This document shows positions 51,385 to 59,723 of a DNA stretch of 64,000 nucleotides, piece by piece. The position numbers were made by a program, and so were the translations under genes. The first letter of the stretch is position 1. Each line of letters begins with the position of its first letter. Origin of the DNA: Nocardiopsis metallicus (GTDB taxonomy: Bacteria > Actinomycetota > Actinomycetes > Streptosporangiales > Streptosporangiaceae); contig NZ_JACHDO010000001.1 in assembly GCF_014201115.1 (NCBI RefSeq), positions 2,232,001 through 2,296,000 on the forward strand. The letters are read 5' to 3'. Under the pieces are notes generated by a model. The model was not told where the DNA came from and made no database searches. It saw only the letters and a list, made by a program, of their open reading frames with translations.

Positions 51385-52014
51385 GTGAGTGTGCGGCAGG
51401 GTCGGCGCGGGCGAGGCGGGCGGCGACGGTGGGGCCGGAGGCTCCGGGGCGCGCTGCCGCTGACGGTGCTGGTGCTCCTGCTCGGGCTGGGGTGGCTGTT
51501 CGACAACGCCGAACGCCCGGGGGTGCTGTTGTCCGTCGGTCTGGCAGTGGCGGTCGCGGCGGCCGGGCTGGGTTGGTGGGCGTGGTCGCGGGTGCGGCTG
51601 GCCCGGGAGCGGTGGATCGTCTCGCGCACCGGGATCGCGGGGATCGACACGATGTCGGGAACGCAGTTCGAGCACCACGTGGCGCGGCTGCTGCGCACCC
51701 ACGGATACACGAAGGTGACGGTGGTCGGCGGGGCCTCCGACGGCGGGGTGGACCTGCGGGCGCAGACCCCGGACGGCAGACCGCTGGCCGTGCAGTGCAA
51801 GCGCTGGCGCAAACCGGTACCGCCCAACGAGGTGCGTGCTTTCCTGGGCGCGCTGGCCGGCGGGCACCGGGGTTACGTGGGGATGTTCGTCGCCTCGAAC
51901 GGGTTCTCCCGGGAGGCCGTGCGCGAGGCCGGTGACGGGATGGTCCTGGTGGACCGGCACGGCCTGGGGCTGTGGATGGCCGGAGAACGCGCACCGGAGC
52001 TGCCGCCGCCCTGA
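51385..52014 (+). CDS. Membrane-anchored Mrr-like restriction endonuclease
   Basis: This protein of about 209 residues has a basic N-terminus, two hydrophobic helices (LPLTVLVLLLGLGWLF and VLLSVGLAVAVAAAGLGWWAW), then a soluble Mrr_cat domain. That domain starts IDTMSGTQFEHHVARLLRTHGY. The PD-(D/E)xK residues are visible as D in GGVDLRAQ and Q-C-K in LAVQCKRW. Mrr enzymes cleave modified or foreign DNA. A GGGAGG site at 51376-51381 suits GTG 51391 (nine-base spacing) better than GTG 51385 or the upstream in-frame ATG 51361, so the exact start is uncertain. It shares a 210-bp divergent gap with the Wadjet operon. Confidence 0.85.
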   Translation: MSVRQGRRGRGGRRRWGRRLRGALPLTVLVLLLGLGWLFDNAERPGVLLSVGLAVAVAAAGLGWWAWSRVRLARERWIVSRTGIAGIDTMSGTQFEHHVARLLRTHGYTKVTVVGGASDGGVDLRAQTPDGRPLAVQCKRWRKPVPPNEVRAFLGALAGGHRGYVGMFVASNGFSREAVREAGDGMVLVDRHGLGLWMAGERAPELPPP

Positions 52015-52430
52015 TGTCGGTTCGGGGACCGGGTCCGGGCCCGGCATGGGACCCGATCACCCGGGTGCGGGCCGAGGGCGGGCATACACAGCTCCGTCGG
52101 CAGACCCCGGGGCGGCTTTTACCAGCGGGATCCGGTGTGCCCGAAGACTGAAGCACCGGTTTCGGGCCGCCGGGGAGTGAGGAGGGCATTCGATCGCGTT
52201 CGCTGAACCCGGTCAGATGTTGGAGACGTCGACGATGTGCGGCTTGAAGGGATCGGCTGCCCCGGCGGTGGCGAATCCCTGTTCCCCGGTCCGTTCCCGA
52301 GCCGTCTGCTCGGAACCCGCCGAGACTCGCATGGTGTGGAAGACGATGCCCTCGCCGAGGTCTCCCACCATCCAGTTGCTCCAGGAAATCCGAGAAAAGG
52401 CGGACTCCGGTTTCCGACTATCCTGTCCAC
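52015..52430. other. Gap between the Mrr-like gene and the DUF6461-like gene
   Basis: A possible terminator stem GGGTCC/GGACCC (52031-52036 with 52049-52054) follows the Mrr stop. A minus-strand frame ending at 52213 contains a protein-like stretch (SNWMVGDLGEGIVFHTM), but it begins inside the opposite gene and I recognise no family. It may be a gene remnant. Nothing else is seen. Confidence 0.4.
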
Positions 52431-52900
52431 ATGAGCGATGGGATCCGCTGGATCGGCGAACACAGTTACCAGAAACCGAATTACAGCTCACCGGGAATGC
52501 TCGGCGGGATATCCCTCACCGCAGCTCGCGGCATCGACGCGGAAGACTTTCTCTCCCATCTCGAAGCCGAGCCCCTCCAGCTCGACGAAGGCCATCTTTA
52601 CAAGGACTGGAAATCGGTGACCCTGCCTGACGGCGTGGACTCCAGGAGCGTCAAATACGCCATGTACGGCACCAGCGGGGACTGGGTGTACGTACTGGAG
52701 GACTGGGAAATGGCCACCTGGCACCTGCACCGTTACGGCGGTCCGCAGACAGCCGAGCTGGCCGGGGTGGAAACCGTCTGCCTCAGCCTGAACAGGCACG
52801 ACCCGCCTTCACGTATCGTGCATACCACCTCCGAAGGGCGCATCGCCGGCGGGGAGTTCGGAGAGGACACAGGCCGCGGATCAGAACTGGATTCCGCACT
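52431..52900 (+). pseudogene. DUF6461-like gene, 5' fragment before the IS
   Basis: The frame starts at ATG 52431 and encodes ISLTAARGIDAEDFLSHLEA, then GDWVYVLEDWEMATWHLHRY, a pattern I associate with DUF6461 proteins of actinomycetes. The IS cuts it after 156 codons plus two bases. Joining base 52900 to 53887 restores a continuous 221-residue protein. Its role is unknown. Confidence 0.7.
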
Positions 52901-53883
52901 GAGGTTTTCTCAGCGAAATGATCTCTGCGGAGCAGGGTGATTTTCGGATCCCCGCCGGGCCGGACGAGTGGCACCTGGATGCGAGCAGACGTAAAGCCCC
53001 TGGTAGGACAGGTCTCACCACAAGATCATGTCCGTAACCACCAGAGGCTTCACGTTGGTCACCTATTCTGCCACCCTCGACGTCCCACGCCACATCGTCG
53101 AGTTCCTCGCCCGACACCTGGCCGCCCACCGCCGAAGCATCGCCACTCCGAAGGGCTCACGGGCACTCGGGCCGTTCCGCCAAGCGGTGCTGGTGCTGCG
53201 CTGGTTCCGTGAGCGCGGCTGTGTGCACTGCCTGGCCCGTGACGCCGGAATCTCCCAGGCCACCAGCTACCGCTACCTACACGAAGGCATCGACGTCCTC
53301 GCCGGCCAGGCCCCCGACCTGCACGAAGTCTTGGCCAATTGCCACAACGAAGGGATAGCGCGCGTAGTCTTGGACGGCACGCTGATCGCCTCCGACCGCC
53401 TCGCGGGCGTCCGCGAGAACGGCAACGACCTGTGGTTCAGCCAAAAACACAAGGCCTTCGGCGGCAACATCCAGTTCCTATCCGCACCGGACGGCACCCC
53501 GCTGTGGGTCTCCGCAGTCGAGCCCGGATCCACCCCCGACATCACCGCCGCCCGCCTCCACGCCCTGCCCGCCCTGTACAAGGCAGCGGCCGAGGGCCTG
53601 CCCACCCTGGCTGACAAGGGCTACCAAGGCGCCGGTATCGGCGTGCACACCCCCATCAAGCGCCCTACGGGCCAGGGCGAAGGGGCTCTGCACGTGGACA
53701 CACGGATGTATAACGCGCTGTTGCGGCACGTGCGTGCGCTCGGTGAGCGCACCGCCGCCGAACTCAAGGAGCGCTGGCGGACGCTGAAGTACGTCACGCT
53801 TAGCCCGAGCCGGATCGGAGACATCGCCCGTGCGGCTCTTGTCCTCAACAGGCAGTGGAAATGATCTTCGCTGAGAAAACCTC
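52901..53883 (+). mobile_element. IS5-family (ISL2-group) insertion sequence
   Basis: The 983-bp element has inverted repeats GAGGTTTTCTCAGCGAA at both ends. It is flanked by a 3-bp duplication ACT (52898-52900 and 53884-53886), matching the ANT rule of the ISL2 group. It carries one plus-strand transposase. Excision with one ACT restores the interrupted gene exactly. Confidence 0.88.
53028..53864 (+). CDS. IS5-family transposase
   Basis: This 278-residue protein has an N-terminal helix-turn-helix (LARDAGISQATSYRYLHEGI) and a DDE_Tnp_4-like catalytic part: D in VLDGTLIASDR, D in LADKGYQGAG, and E in AELKERWRTLKYVTLSP. It appears complete. The start is taken as ATG 53028; a start some 27 bases later (near VTYSATLDVP) is possible. 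Confidence 0.82.
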   Translation: MSVTTRGFTLVTYSATLDVPRHIVEFLARHLAAHRRSIATPKGSRALGPFRQAVLVLRWFRERGCVHCLARDAGISQATSYRYLHEGIDVLAGQAPDLHEVLANCHNEGIARVVLDGTLIASDRLAGVRENGNDLWFSQKHKAFGGNIQFLSAPDGTPLWVSAVEPGSTPDITAARLHALPALYKAAAEGLPTLADKGYQGAGIGVHTPIKRPTGQGEGALHVDTRMYNALLRHVRALGERTAAELKERWRTLKYVTLSPSRIGDIARAALVLNRQWK

Positions 53884-53886
53884 ACT

Positions 53887-54082
53887 GCACGCGGCCGGGG
53901 CGGTATTCCCTTCTGTTCTGGACACACCGGAGGTCGAGGTGGAACTGTATTGGGAACAGAACTTCAAAGAACTCCCGGCGGCGGTGTTCTCAGCTGTCGA
54001 GGCCTACTCAGGGATTTCCATCAGCCGATCCGAGGTCGAATACGGCAACCTTCCCGTCGTTGTCTTATTTCCCTTTTCCTGA
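53887..54082 (+). pseudogene. DUF6461-like gene, 3' fragment after the IS
   Basis: This completes the reading frame interrupted at 52900 (HAAGAVFPSVLDTPEVEVEL through GNLPVVVLFPFS and the stop at 54080-54082). The sequence keeps its frame and shows no other damage, so the insertion looks recent. Confidence 0.7.
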
Positions 54083-54109
54083 CTTTCGAACAACAGGAGG
54101 GAAAACCCG

Positions 54110-54334
54110 ATGAAGACACGGCCACCGCAATCAGAGCTCGATGCCTTCGGCCGCGTCGACGACCTGGATACCGGCGATGGGTGGCCCGTCGGTACTCTGC
54201 TGCCGGACCTGGGCCGTGGTTTCGACGACCTAACGGAACCGTTCCGCGGGCGGGAGTGTGGGCGCGATCTCCGTGACGGAAGAGGAGCAGCGGGTGGAAC
54301 GGCGGGGGCGTTTGGGCCCGCCCGTGTTCGGTGA
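54110..54334 (+). CDS. Small hypothetical protein
   Basis: The start is well supported: a perfect AGGAGG lies nine bases before ATG 54110. The first 45 residues are acidic (ELDAFGRVDDLDTGDGWPVG). The last 25 overlap another frame and look like chance coding. A frameshift near 54250 would instead join this N-terminus to the membrane segment encoded at 54258-54500. It follows the disrupted DUF6461-like gene by 27 bases. Confidence 0.45.
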   Translation: MKTRPPQSELDAFGRVDDLDTGDGWPVGTLLPDLGRGFDDLTEPFRGRECGRDLRDGRGAAGGTAGAFGPARVR

Positions 54335-54500
54335 CCGCTGGGGCGGGGTACTGAACGCCCTGCTGCTGACAGCCCTGCTGACGCTGACGATCGGTGGCGG
54401 GGTGTTCGGGGTGGCGCTGTCCGGGACCGTGCTGTTTCCCGACGGGGTCGTGGGCCGGGCCCCGCGGAGTGGGTTCCGCGGGGCCCGGGACGGCCGGTAG
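54258..54500 (+). CDS. Small single-pass membrane protein
   Basis: This frame of about 80 residues contains one clear helix (LNALLLTALLTLTIGGGVFG) after an acidic/basic N-terminus. GTG 54258 or 54273 could start it, and neither has an ideal ribosome site. It overlaps the preceding small ORF by 77 bases, so it may be translationally coupled or be the second half of one frameshifted gene. Confidence 0.4.
   Translation: MGAISVTEEEQRVERRGRLGPPVFGDRWGGVLNALLLTALLTLTIGGGVFGVALSGTVLFPDGVVGRAPRSGFRGARDGR
54455..54488. terminator. Strong bidirectional hairpin
   Basis: CCGGGCCCCGCGG (54455-54467) pairs perfectly with 54476-54488 across an eight-base loop. It lies 81 bases beyond the stop of the sugar-transporter operon (minus). 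It also lies within the 3' end of a small plus-strand ORF, so it can terminate both. Confidence 0.5.
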
Positions 54501-54568
54501 CGGTCGGAACGAGGGAGTGGGACCGTGGCCGTCTGGTTCGGGCGGGGTCTGGTGGGACCCGGTGGCGT

Positions 54569-55480
54569 CTACTTGCCGGAGCCCGCGAACACCCCCTGGA
54601 CGAAGTGGCGCTGGAAGGCGAAGAAGACCAGCAGCGGGACCAGCATGGACAGGAAGGCACCGGAGGCCAGGACGTCGATGTTGGTGCCGAACTGGCGCAG
54701 CTGCGAGCGCAGCGCCACGGTCAGCGGGGCGGAGTCGGGGCTGGTGAACACCAGGGCGACCAGCATGTCGTTCCACACCCACAGGAACTGGAAGACCGCG
54801 AGCGAGGCCAGCGCGGGGCGCGCCACCGGCAGGACGACCCTGCGGAAGATCCGCCACTCGCTGGCGCCGTCCATCCGAGCCGCCTCCAGCAGGTCCCGCG
54901 GGATGTTCACGAAGAAGTTGCGCAGCAGGAACACCGCGAACGGCAGCCCGAAGGCGACGTGGAACAGGATGGCGCCGGTGATGGAGCCGAAGATCCCCAG
55001 GGCCCCGTACAGCTGGGAGATGGGGATCAGCGCCGCCTGGATGGGCAGTACCAGCAGGCCGACCACGGCCACCATGATCCAGTCGCGGCCGGGGAAGTCC
55101 ATCCACACCAGCGCGTAGGCGGCCAGCGCGCCGATGCCCACGACCAGCAGGGTGGCGGGTACCGAGATGTAGACGGTGTTGAGGAACGACTGGACGAGGA
55201 CGTCGTTGTCGACCAGCGTCCGGTAGTTGTCCAGCGTGAGTTCGGTGGGCTTGAGCAGGACCGTCCACCAGCCGCTGTTGGTGTTGTCCGCCTCCGAGCG
55301 GAGCGACACCAGCAGCAGGCCGACGACCGGCACCATCCAGAACAGGGCGACCAGGGCCAGCGCCACTTGGAGGGTGCCCGACCCCAGTCGGGAGACGAGC
55401 CGCGAGGCCAGCCCGCGGCGCGGGGCGCCGGAGACCGTCACCTCGACGACGGAGGGAGACTGCTGGGGCGTGGTGGTCAC
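54569..55480 (-). CDS. Carbohydrate ABC transporter permease (MalG-like)
   Basis: This 303-residue inner-membrane protein has six predicted helices. The EAA loop (EAARMDGASEWRIFRRVVLPVARP) docks on the ATPase. The N-terminus is short and cytoplasmic and the protein ends GVFAGSGK, as MalG homologues commonly do. GTG 55480 overlaps the upstream permease stop by four bases (GTGA), so translation is coupled. It is the last gene of the operon and pairs with the MalF-like subunit. Confidence 0.9.
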   Translation of the reverse strand: MTTTPQQSPSVVEVTVSGAPRRGLASRLVSRLGSGTLQVALALVALFWMVPVVGLLLVSLRSEADNTNSGWWTVLLKPTELTLDNYRTLVDNDVLVQSFLNTVYISVPATLLVVGIGALAAYALVWMDFPGRDWIMVAVVGLLVLPIQAALIPISQLYGALGIFGSITGAILFHVAFGLPFAVFLLRNFFVNIPRDLLEAARMDGASEWRIFRRVVLPVARPALASLAVFQFLWVWNDMLVALVFTSPDSAPLTVALRSQLRQFGTNIDVLASGAFLSMLVPLLVFFAFQRHFVQGVFAGSGK

Positions 55481-56829
55481 GAGCGCTCCCGTCGGAATCG
55501 GCGGATGTTGAAGTAGACGATCGGCAGGACGAGGACCAGCAGCAGGACCACGAGGGCGCTGCCCAGCCCCTGGTTTCCGCCCGCCCCGAAGGACACCTGC
55601 CACATCTGCAGGGCGATCACGCTGGCGTTGGATTGGACCGATCCGGGTGCGATCACGAACACGAGGTCGAAGATCTTCAGGACGTTGATCATCAGGGTCA
55701 CGAACACCACCAGCAGCAGCGGCCCCAGGAGGGGGATGGTGACCTTGCGGAACACCTGCCATTCGGTGGCGCCGTCGACCCGGGCCGCCTCCAGGGCGTC
55801 CCTGGGTATGGCGGCGAGCCCCGCGGCGATGAACGTGATGGCGAAACCGGTCATGATCCACACCCAGGAGGAGATGATCACCGGGGTGATCAGGGTGGGG
55901 CCCAGCCAGGTCAGACCGCGGAAGGGTTCGGTGAAGTTGTCCGCGGCCAGGTGGACCTCGTACTCCCCCGGCTCCAGCCCGGTGAGGGTGAAGCGGCCGT
56001 CGTCGCCCGTGGTGGCGCTGGCCGCGACTTGTCCGTCCCGGAGTGCGTCGACGGTCATGCGGGGCATGCCGTTCTCGCCGTCCTCGATGGTCCCGGCCTC
56101 GCCGCCCAGGGCCACGTCCAACCAGACCACGCCCTCGATGGTGTCCCCGGAGGGCTCGGGGGCGGCTGCCTGTACGGCCTGTTCGGGGACTTCGGTGGGG
56201 CGGATGCCGACCAGCGGCAGGGTGACGGTCTCCCCCGGTTCGTAGGTCCGCGTGGTGGTGAACCCGCCCCGGGCGGGGTCGGTGTCGAGTTCCTCGTCGC
56301 CGCGCGGGCGCGCCCCGGGGTACTCGGAGGGCGAGGCGAAGGTGTCGTGCACGGTCACCACGGCGGCGTTGACCACGCCGCGGTCCGGGTTCTCGTCGTA
56401 GACCAGTCGGAAGATGATGCCGGAGGCGAACAGGGAGATCGCCATGGGCATGAACAGCAGGACCCGGAAGGCGGTGGCCCAGCGCACGCGCTCGGTGAGC
56501 ACGGCGAAGACCAGGCCCAGCCCGGTGACCAGGGCGGGTGCGACCAGAACCCAGATACCGGTGTTGCGGATGGCGGTCAGGGTGCGGTCGTCGGTGAACA
56601 TCCGGGTGTAGTTGTCGATCCCGACGAACTGGGACCCGGAGGCGTCGAAGAAGCTGCGGACCACGGAGTACACGGCCGGGTAGGCCAGGAAGACGCCGAG
56701 GAAGAGCAGGGCGGGTAGCAGGAACAGGGTGGCGGGGCCGAACAGCCGCCGCCAGCCGGGGCGGGGCTCGGCGGGCGCTGCCACGGGGCGGGGCTCAGTG
56801 CGCTCGGCCACGGGGCGGGGCTCAGCCAT
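55477..56829 (-). CDS. Carbohydrate ABC transporter permease (MalF-like) with inserted carboxypeptidase-regulatory-like domain
   Basis: This 450-residue permease has the usual first helices (FLLPALLFLGVFLAYPAVYS and following), then RLVYDENPDRGVVNAAVVTV. About 140 residues are inserted at roughly 165-308 before transport helices resume. The insert contains GVVWLDVALGG and ATTGDDGRFTLTGLEPGEYEVHL, the signature of a carboxypeptidase regulatory-like/Cna-B-type beta sandwich, probably outside the membrane. The EAA loop EAARVDGATEWQVFRKVTIP is intact. ATG 56829 overlaps the binding-protein gene stop by eight bases. The extra domain may contact the binding protein or substrate; that is inference. 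Confidence 0.88.
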   Translation of the reverse strand: MAEPRPVAERTEPRPVAAPAEPRPGWRRLFGPATLFLLPALLFLGVFLAYPAVYSVVRSFFDASGSQFVGIDNYTRMFTDDRTLTAIRNTGIWVLVAPALVTGLGLVFAVLTERVRWATAFRVLLFMPMAISLFASGIIFRLVYDENPDRGVVNAAVVTVHDTFASPSEYPGARPRGDEELDTDPARGGFTTTRTYEPGETVTLPLVGIRPTEVPEQAVQAAAPEPSGDTIEGVVWLDVALGGEAGTIEDGENGMPRMTVDALRDGQVAASATTGDDGRFTLTGLEPGEYEVHLAADNFTEPFRGLTWLGPTLITPVIISSWVWIMTGFAITFIAAGLAAIPRDALEAARVDGATEWQVFRKVTIPLLGPLLLVVFVTLMINVLKIFDLVFVIAPGSVQSNASVIALQMWQVSFGAGGNQGLGSALVVLLLVLVLPIVYFNIRRFRRERS

Positions 56830-58186
56830 GGGCGCGCTCGGCTTCGGCCTCGAGGCGCTCCATGGTGCCCGTCACGTCGGAGGGGTCGGCCAGGAAGTCC
56901 TGGAGGGTCTGCCACATGCCGTCGCCGACGGTGGCGCCGAAGGCGGCGGGCTGCAGGTCGGACAGGTCGAAGCGCACGCTGTCACCGGCGAGGATGACCT
57001 GTTCGGCGACCTGGCCCAGGACCGGGTCGGCGTAGTCGTCGGCGGTCAGGTGCTTGTTCGGGGAGATGAACCCGCCGATGGCGGCCCACTCCGCCGCTGC
57101 CTCCTCGGTGGCGAGGAAGCGCAGCAGCTCCATGGTGGCCTCGCCCTCGCTCATCGCGACGGCGGCGTCCCCGGCCACGACGACGGAGTCACCGCCGCCC
57201 CCGATGGTCGGGAAGGGGAAGATCTGGGCGGTGTCGCCCACGGCCGCGTTGGTGCTGGCGGTGACGACCCCGCCGATGAAGTCGGCGCCCACCACCATGG
57301 CGGCGTCCGGGTCGTCGCTGTAGACGTTGACCACGGAGGTCGGGAAGTCGGTCTGGAGGCTGCCGCCGGAACCGCCCAGCATCAGCTGTTCCTCGCCCCA
57401 CACGTCGGCGAGTGTCTCCAGGGCGACCTCGACGCTCGGGTCCGTCCACGGGATCTCGTGCGCGGCGAGCTGGTCGTACATCTGCGGACCGGCGGTCTGG
57501 AGGTAGACGTTCTCGAACCAGTCGGTGAGGACCCAACCGTCCGCCCCTGCCACGGACAGCGGGCTGACGCCGACGTCGGCCAGGTTCTCGGACAGCTCGA
57601 CGAACTCCTCCCAGCTCTCCGGCGGCACGGCTCCGGTCTCGGCGAAGAGCTCGTCGTTGTACCAGACCAGGGACTTGTTGGCGACCTTGAGGTAGACGCC
57701 GTAGGGGGTGTCGTCGACCGAGCCGATCTCGGCCCAGGCCCCGGCCATGTTCTCGTCCATGGCCTGGACGACCTCGTCGGAGAGCGGTACCAGGACGCCT
57801 TCGTCAGCGAAGTGCTGGATGAGCCCGGCCTGCGGGATGAGCGCGACGTCGGGCTCGTCCCCGCCCTGGATGCGGGTCTGCAGGACGGTCTGGAGGTCGT
57901 CCCCGGCACCGCTGTAGGAGACGGTGGCGCCGGTCTGGTCCTCGAAGAGCGCGAGGACCTGCTCGAAGGCCTCCTGCTCGTCACCGGCCCAGGGACCGAC
58001 GATCTCCAGGGTCTGGCCGTCCAGGTCCGCGCCGGAGGCCGCGGTGGTGCCGTCGCCTCCGCAGGCGGTGGCGGCCAGGGCCAGGCCGAGCACGGCGGCG
58101 GTCGCGGCCAGGAACCGGGGACGGTGCGCGGTGAAGCGCGAAGCGGTGTGCGGGGTGGTGTGCGGGGCGCTGCTGCGTGCTGACAT
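56822..58186 (-). CDS. Extracellular solute-binding lipoprotein of a carbohydrate ABC transporter
   Basis: This 454-residue family 1 binding protein has a signal peptide with lipobox LAATAC, making Cys42 the lipidated residue. The mature part has the two-lobe fold segments typical of sugar-binding proteins (VSYSGAGDDLQTVLQTRIQG, PDVALIPQAG, YGVYLKVANKSLVWYN). ATG 58186 has GAGGAGC eight bases upstream, overlapping the ATPase gene stop. The gene lies between the ATPase and permease genes. The substrate is probably an oligosaccharide or glucoside; the exact sugar cannot be read from sequence. Confidence 0.9.
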   Translation of the reverse strand: MSARSSAPHTTPHTASRFTAHRPRFLAATAAVLGLALAATACGGDGTTAASGADLDGQTLEIVGPWAGDEQEAFEQVLALFEDQTGATVSYSGAGDDLQTVLQTRIQGGDEPDVALIPQAGLIQHFADEGVLVPLSDEVVQAMDENMAGAWAEIGSVDDTPYGVYLKVANKSLVWYNDELFAETGAVPPESWEEFVELSENLADVGVSPLSVAGADGWVLTDWFENVYLQTAGPQMYDQLAAHEIPWTDPSVEVALETLADVWGEEQLMLGGSGGSLQTDFPTSVVNVYSDDPDAAMVVGADFIGGVVTASTNAAVGDTAQIFPFPTIGGGGDSVVVAGDAAVAMSEGEATMELLRFLATEEAAAEWAAIGGFISPNKHLTADDYADPVLGQVAEQVILAGDSVRFDLSDLQPAAFGATVGDGMWQTLQDFLADPSDVTGTMERLEAEAERAHG

Positions 58187-58199
58187 GGGGGATCGCTCC

Positions 58200-59402
58200 T
58201 CAGGAGTCGTGGATGGCGGTACCCGTGGCCGGGTCGAAGAACTGGAGCCGTTCGGTGTCGACGGCGATGGAGATGGTCTGGCCCTCGAACACGTGGGTAC
58301 GGGGGCTGAAGCGGCCGACGAGGACGACCCCGTCGTCGGTCGCCGGAAGGGTCTCGTCGGTCCCGGCGTCGCGGGCGAGTTCGCGGGTGTCCTCGGTGAC
58401 CACGGGTGCGGCGTCCAGCGGGAAGTGCACGAGGACGTCGGAGCCCATGGCCTCGACCAGGTCGGCGACCGAGGTGAGGGTGGCGCCCTCGGTACCGCCG
58501 ACGATCTCGGCGTCCTCCATGTCCTCGGGGCGGATGCCCACGACGACCTTGGATCCGGCGTAGCCGCGCAGGGCGGGGCGCCGGTGCAGGAGGCTCTCGG
58601 GCAGGTCGAGGTACTGGTCGCCGACGCGGACGCGGAACCGGCCGGTCTCCCCGTCCTCGTGGAGTTCCACGCAGATGAGGTTCATGCCGGGCGAGCCGAC
58701 GAACCCGGCGACGAACAGGTTGCACGGGTGGTCGTACAGCTCCTGGGGCGGGCCGACCTGCTGCAGGACGCCCCGCTTCATCACGGCCACCCGGTCGCCG
58801 AGGGTCATCGCCTCGGTCTGGTCGTGGGTGACGTAGACCGTGGTGACGCCGAGGTCGCGCTGGATGCGGGCGATCTGGGCGCGCATCTGCACCCGGAGTT
58901 TGGCGTCCAGGTTGGAGAGCGGCTCGTCCATCAGGAAGGCGCGTGGCTCGCGGACGATCGCCCGGCCCATGGCCACCCGCTGGCGCTGACCGCCGGAGAG
59001 GTTGCCGGGCTTGCGGGTGAGGTGCTCCTCGAGTTCGAGGACGCGCGCGACCTCGCGGACGCGCTTGTCGATCTCGGCCTTGGGGACCTTGCGCAGGCGC
59101 AGCCCGAACGCGATGTTCTCGAAGATGTTCAGGTGCGGGTACAGGGCGTAGGACTGGAAGACCATCGCCACGTCCCGGTCCCGGGCGGGGACGTCGTTGA
59201 CCACCTGGTCACCGATGCGGACGGTGCCCTCGCTGATCTGTTCCAGGCCCGCGACCATCCGCAGGGCGGTGGTCTTGCCGCAACCGGAGGGGCCGACCAA
59301 GACGAGGAACTCGCCGTCCTGGATGTCGAGCGAGAGGTCGTTGACCGCGCGGGTTCCGTCCGGGTAGACCTTGCCCAGGCCGTCGATCACGATTTCTGCC
59401 AC
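58200..59402 (-). CDS. Carbohydrate ABC transporter ATPase (MsmK/UgpC-like)
   Basis: This 400-residue ATPase has Walker A GPSGCGKT at 37-44, Q-loop Q83, signature LSGGQ at 135-139 and Walker B/D-loop LMDEPLSNLD at 157-166. The C-terminal TOBE-type regulatory region (VGIRPEDMEDAEIV) is present. GTG 59402 has GGAGG just upstream; the frame is open further back but has no site. As the first gene of the operon it shows that this locus has its own dedicated ATPase. Many actinomycete sugar importers instead share one MsiK. Confidence 0.92.
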   Translation of the reverse strand: MAEIVIDGLGKVYPDGTRAVNDLSLDIQDGEFLVLVGPSGCGKTTALRMVAGLEQISEGTVRIGDQVVNDVPARDRDVAMVFQSYALYPHLNIFENIAFGLRLRKVPKAEIDKRVREVARVLELEEHLTRKPGNLSGGQRQRVAMGRAIVREPRAFLMDEPLSNLDAKLRVQMRAQIARIQRDLGVTTVYVTHDQTEAMTLGDRVAVMKRGVLQQVGPPQELYDHPCNLFVAGFVGSPGMNLICVELHEDGETGRFRVRVGDQYLDLPESLLHRRPALRGYAGSKVVVGIRPEDMEDAEIVGGTEGATLTSVADLVEAMGSDVLVHFPLDAAPVVTEDTRELARDAGTDETLPATDDGVVLVGRFSPRTHVFEGQTISIAVDTERLQFFDPATGTAIHDS

Positions 59403-59723
59403 GACACCTCCGTGGAACGGGCACGGGTGGTGCCCGGTAGTAGCCGGTAGTGGATCCGCTGACGGATCGAGGAAGTCAGACCGGTGGGTCGGAGCCCTCC
59501 GCCACGAGTGGCGCGTCCCCTGTGACGCACGTCCTGTGATGCGCGCCACCACCGGTGATGTGTGACGACAGTAGTGTCACGCTCCCTAAGGAAGCCTTAA
59601 CGAAGCGTCTCGTTCGACTTAAACCCCGCGGGCGGTGACCGCGGGCGGTCACAGCTTCGTTGCGCCTGATCACCCGGGGTTCCCGGGCTCGTGCTCGCGT
59701 TCATCGTTGGTTAACGTGTGCGC
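59403..59723. other. Divergent regulatory gap between the sugar importer and the two-component system
   Basis: No ORF is credible. The gap contains the inverted repeat TAAGG-AAG-CCTTA (59587-59599), an imperfect GTGAC/GTCAC repeat near 59563-59583 and a direct repeat of GCGGGCGGT near 59630-59650. Any of these could be operator sites for the importer. I cannot assign -35/-10 boxes with confidence. Confidence 0.4.

Noticed and set aside
52213..52491. 92-codon minus-strand frame
   Set aside because: It starts inside the divergent DUF6461-like gene and matches no family; mentioned only as a possible remnant.
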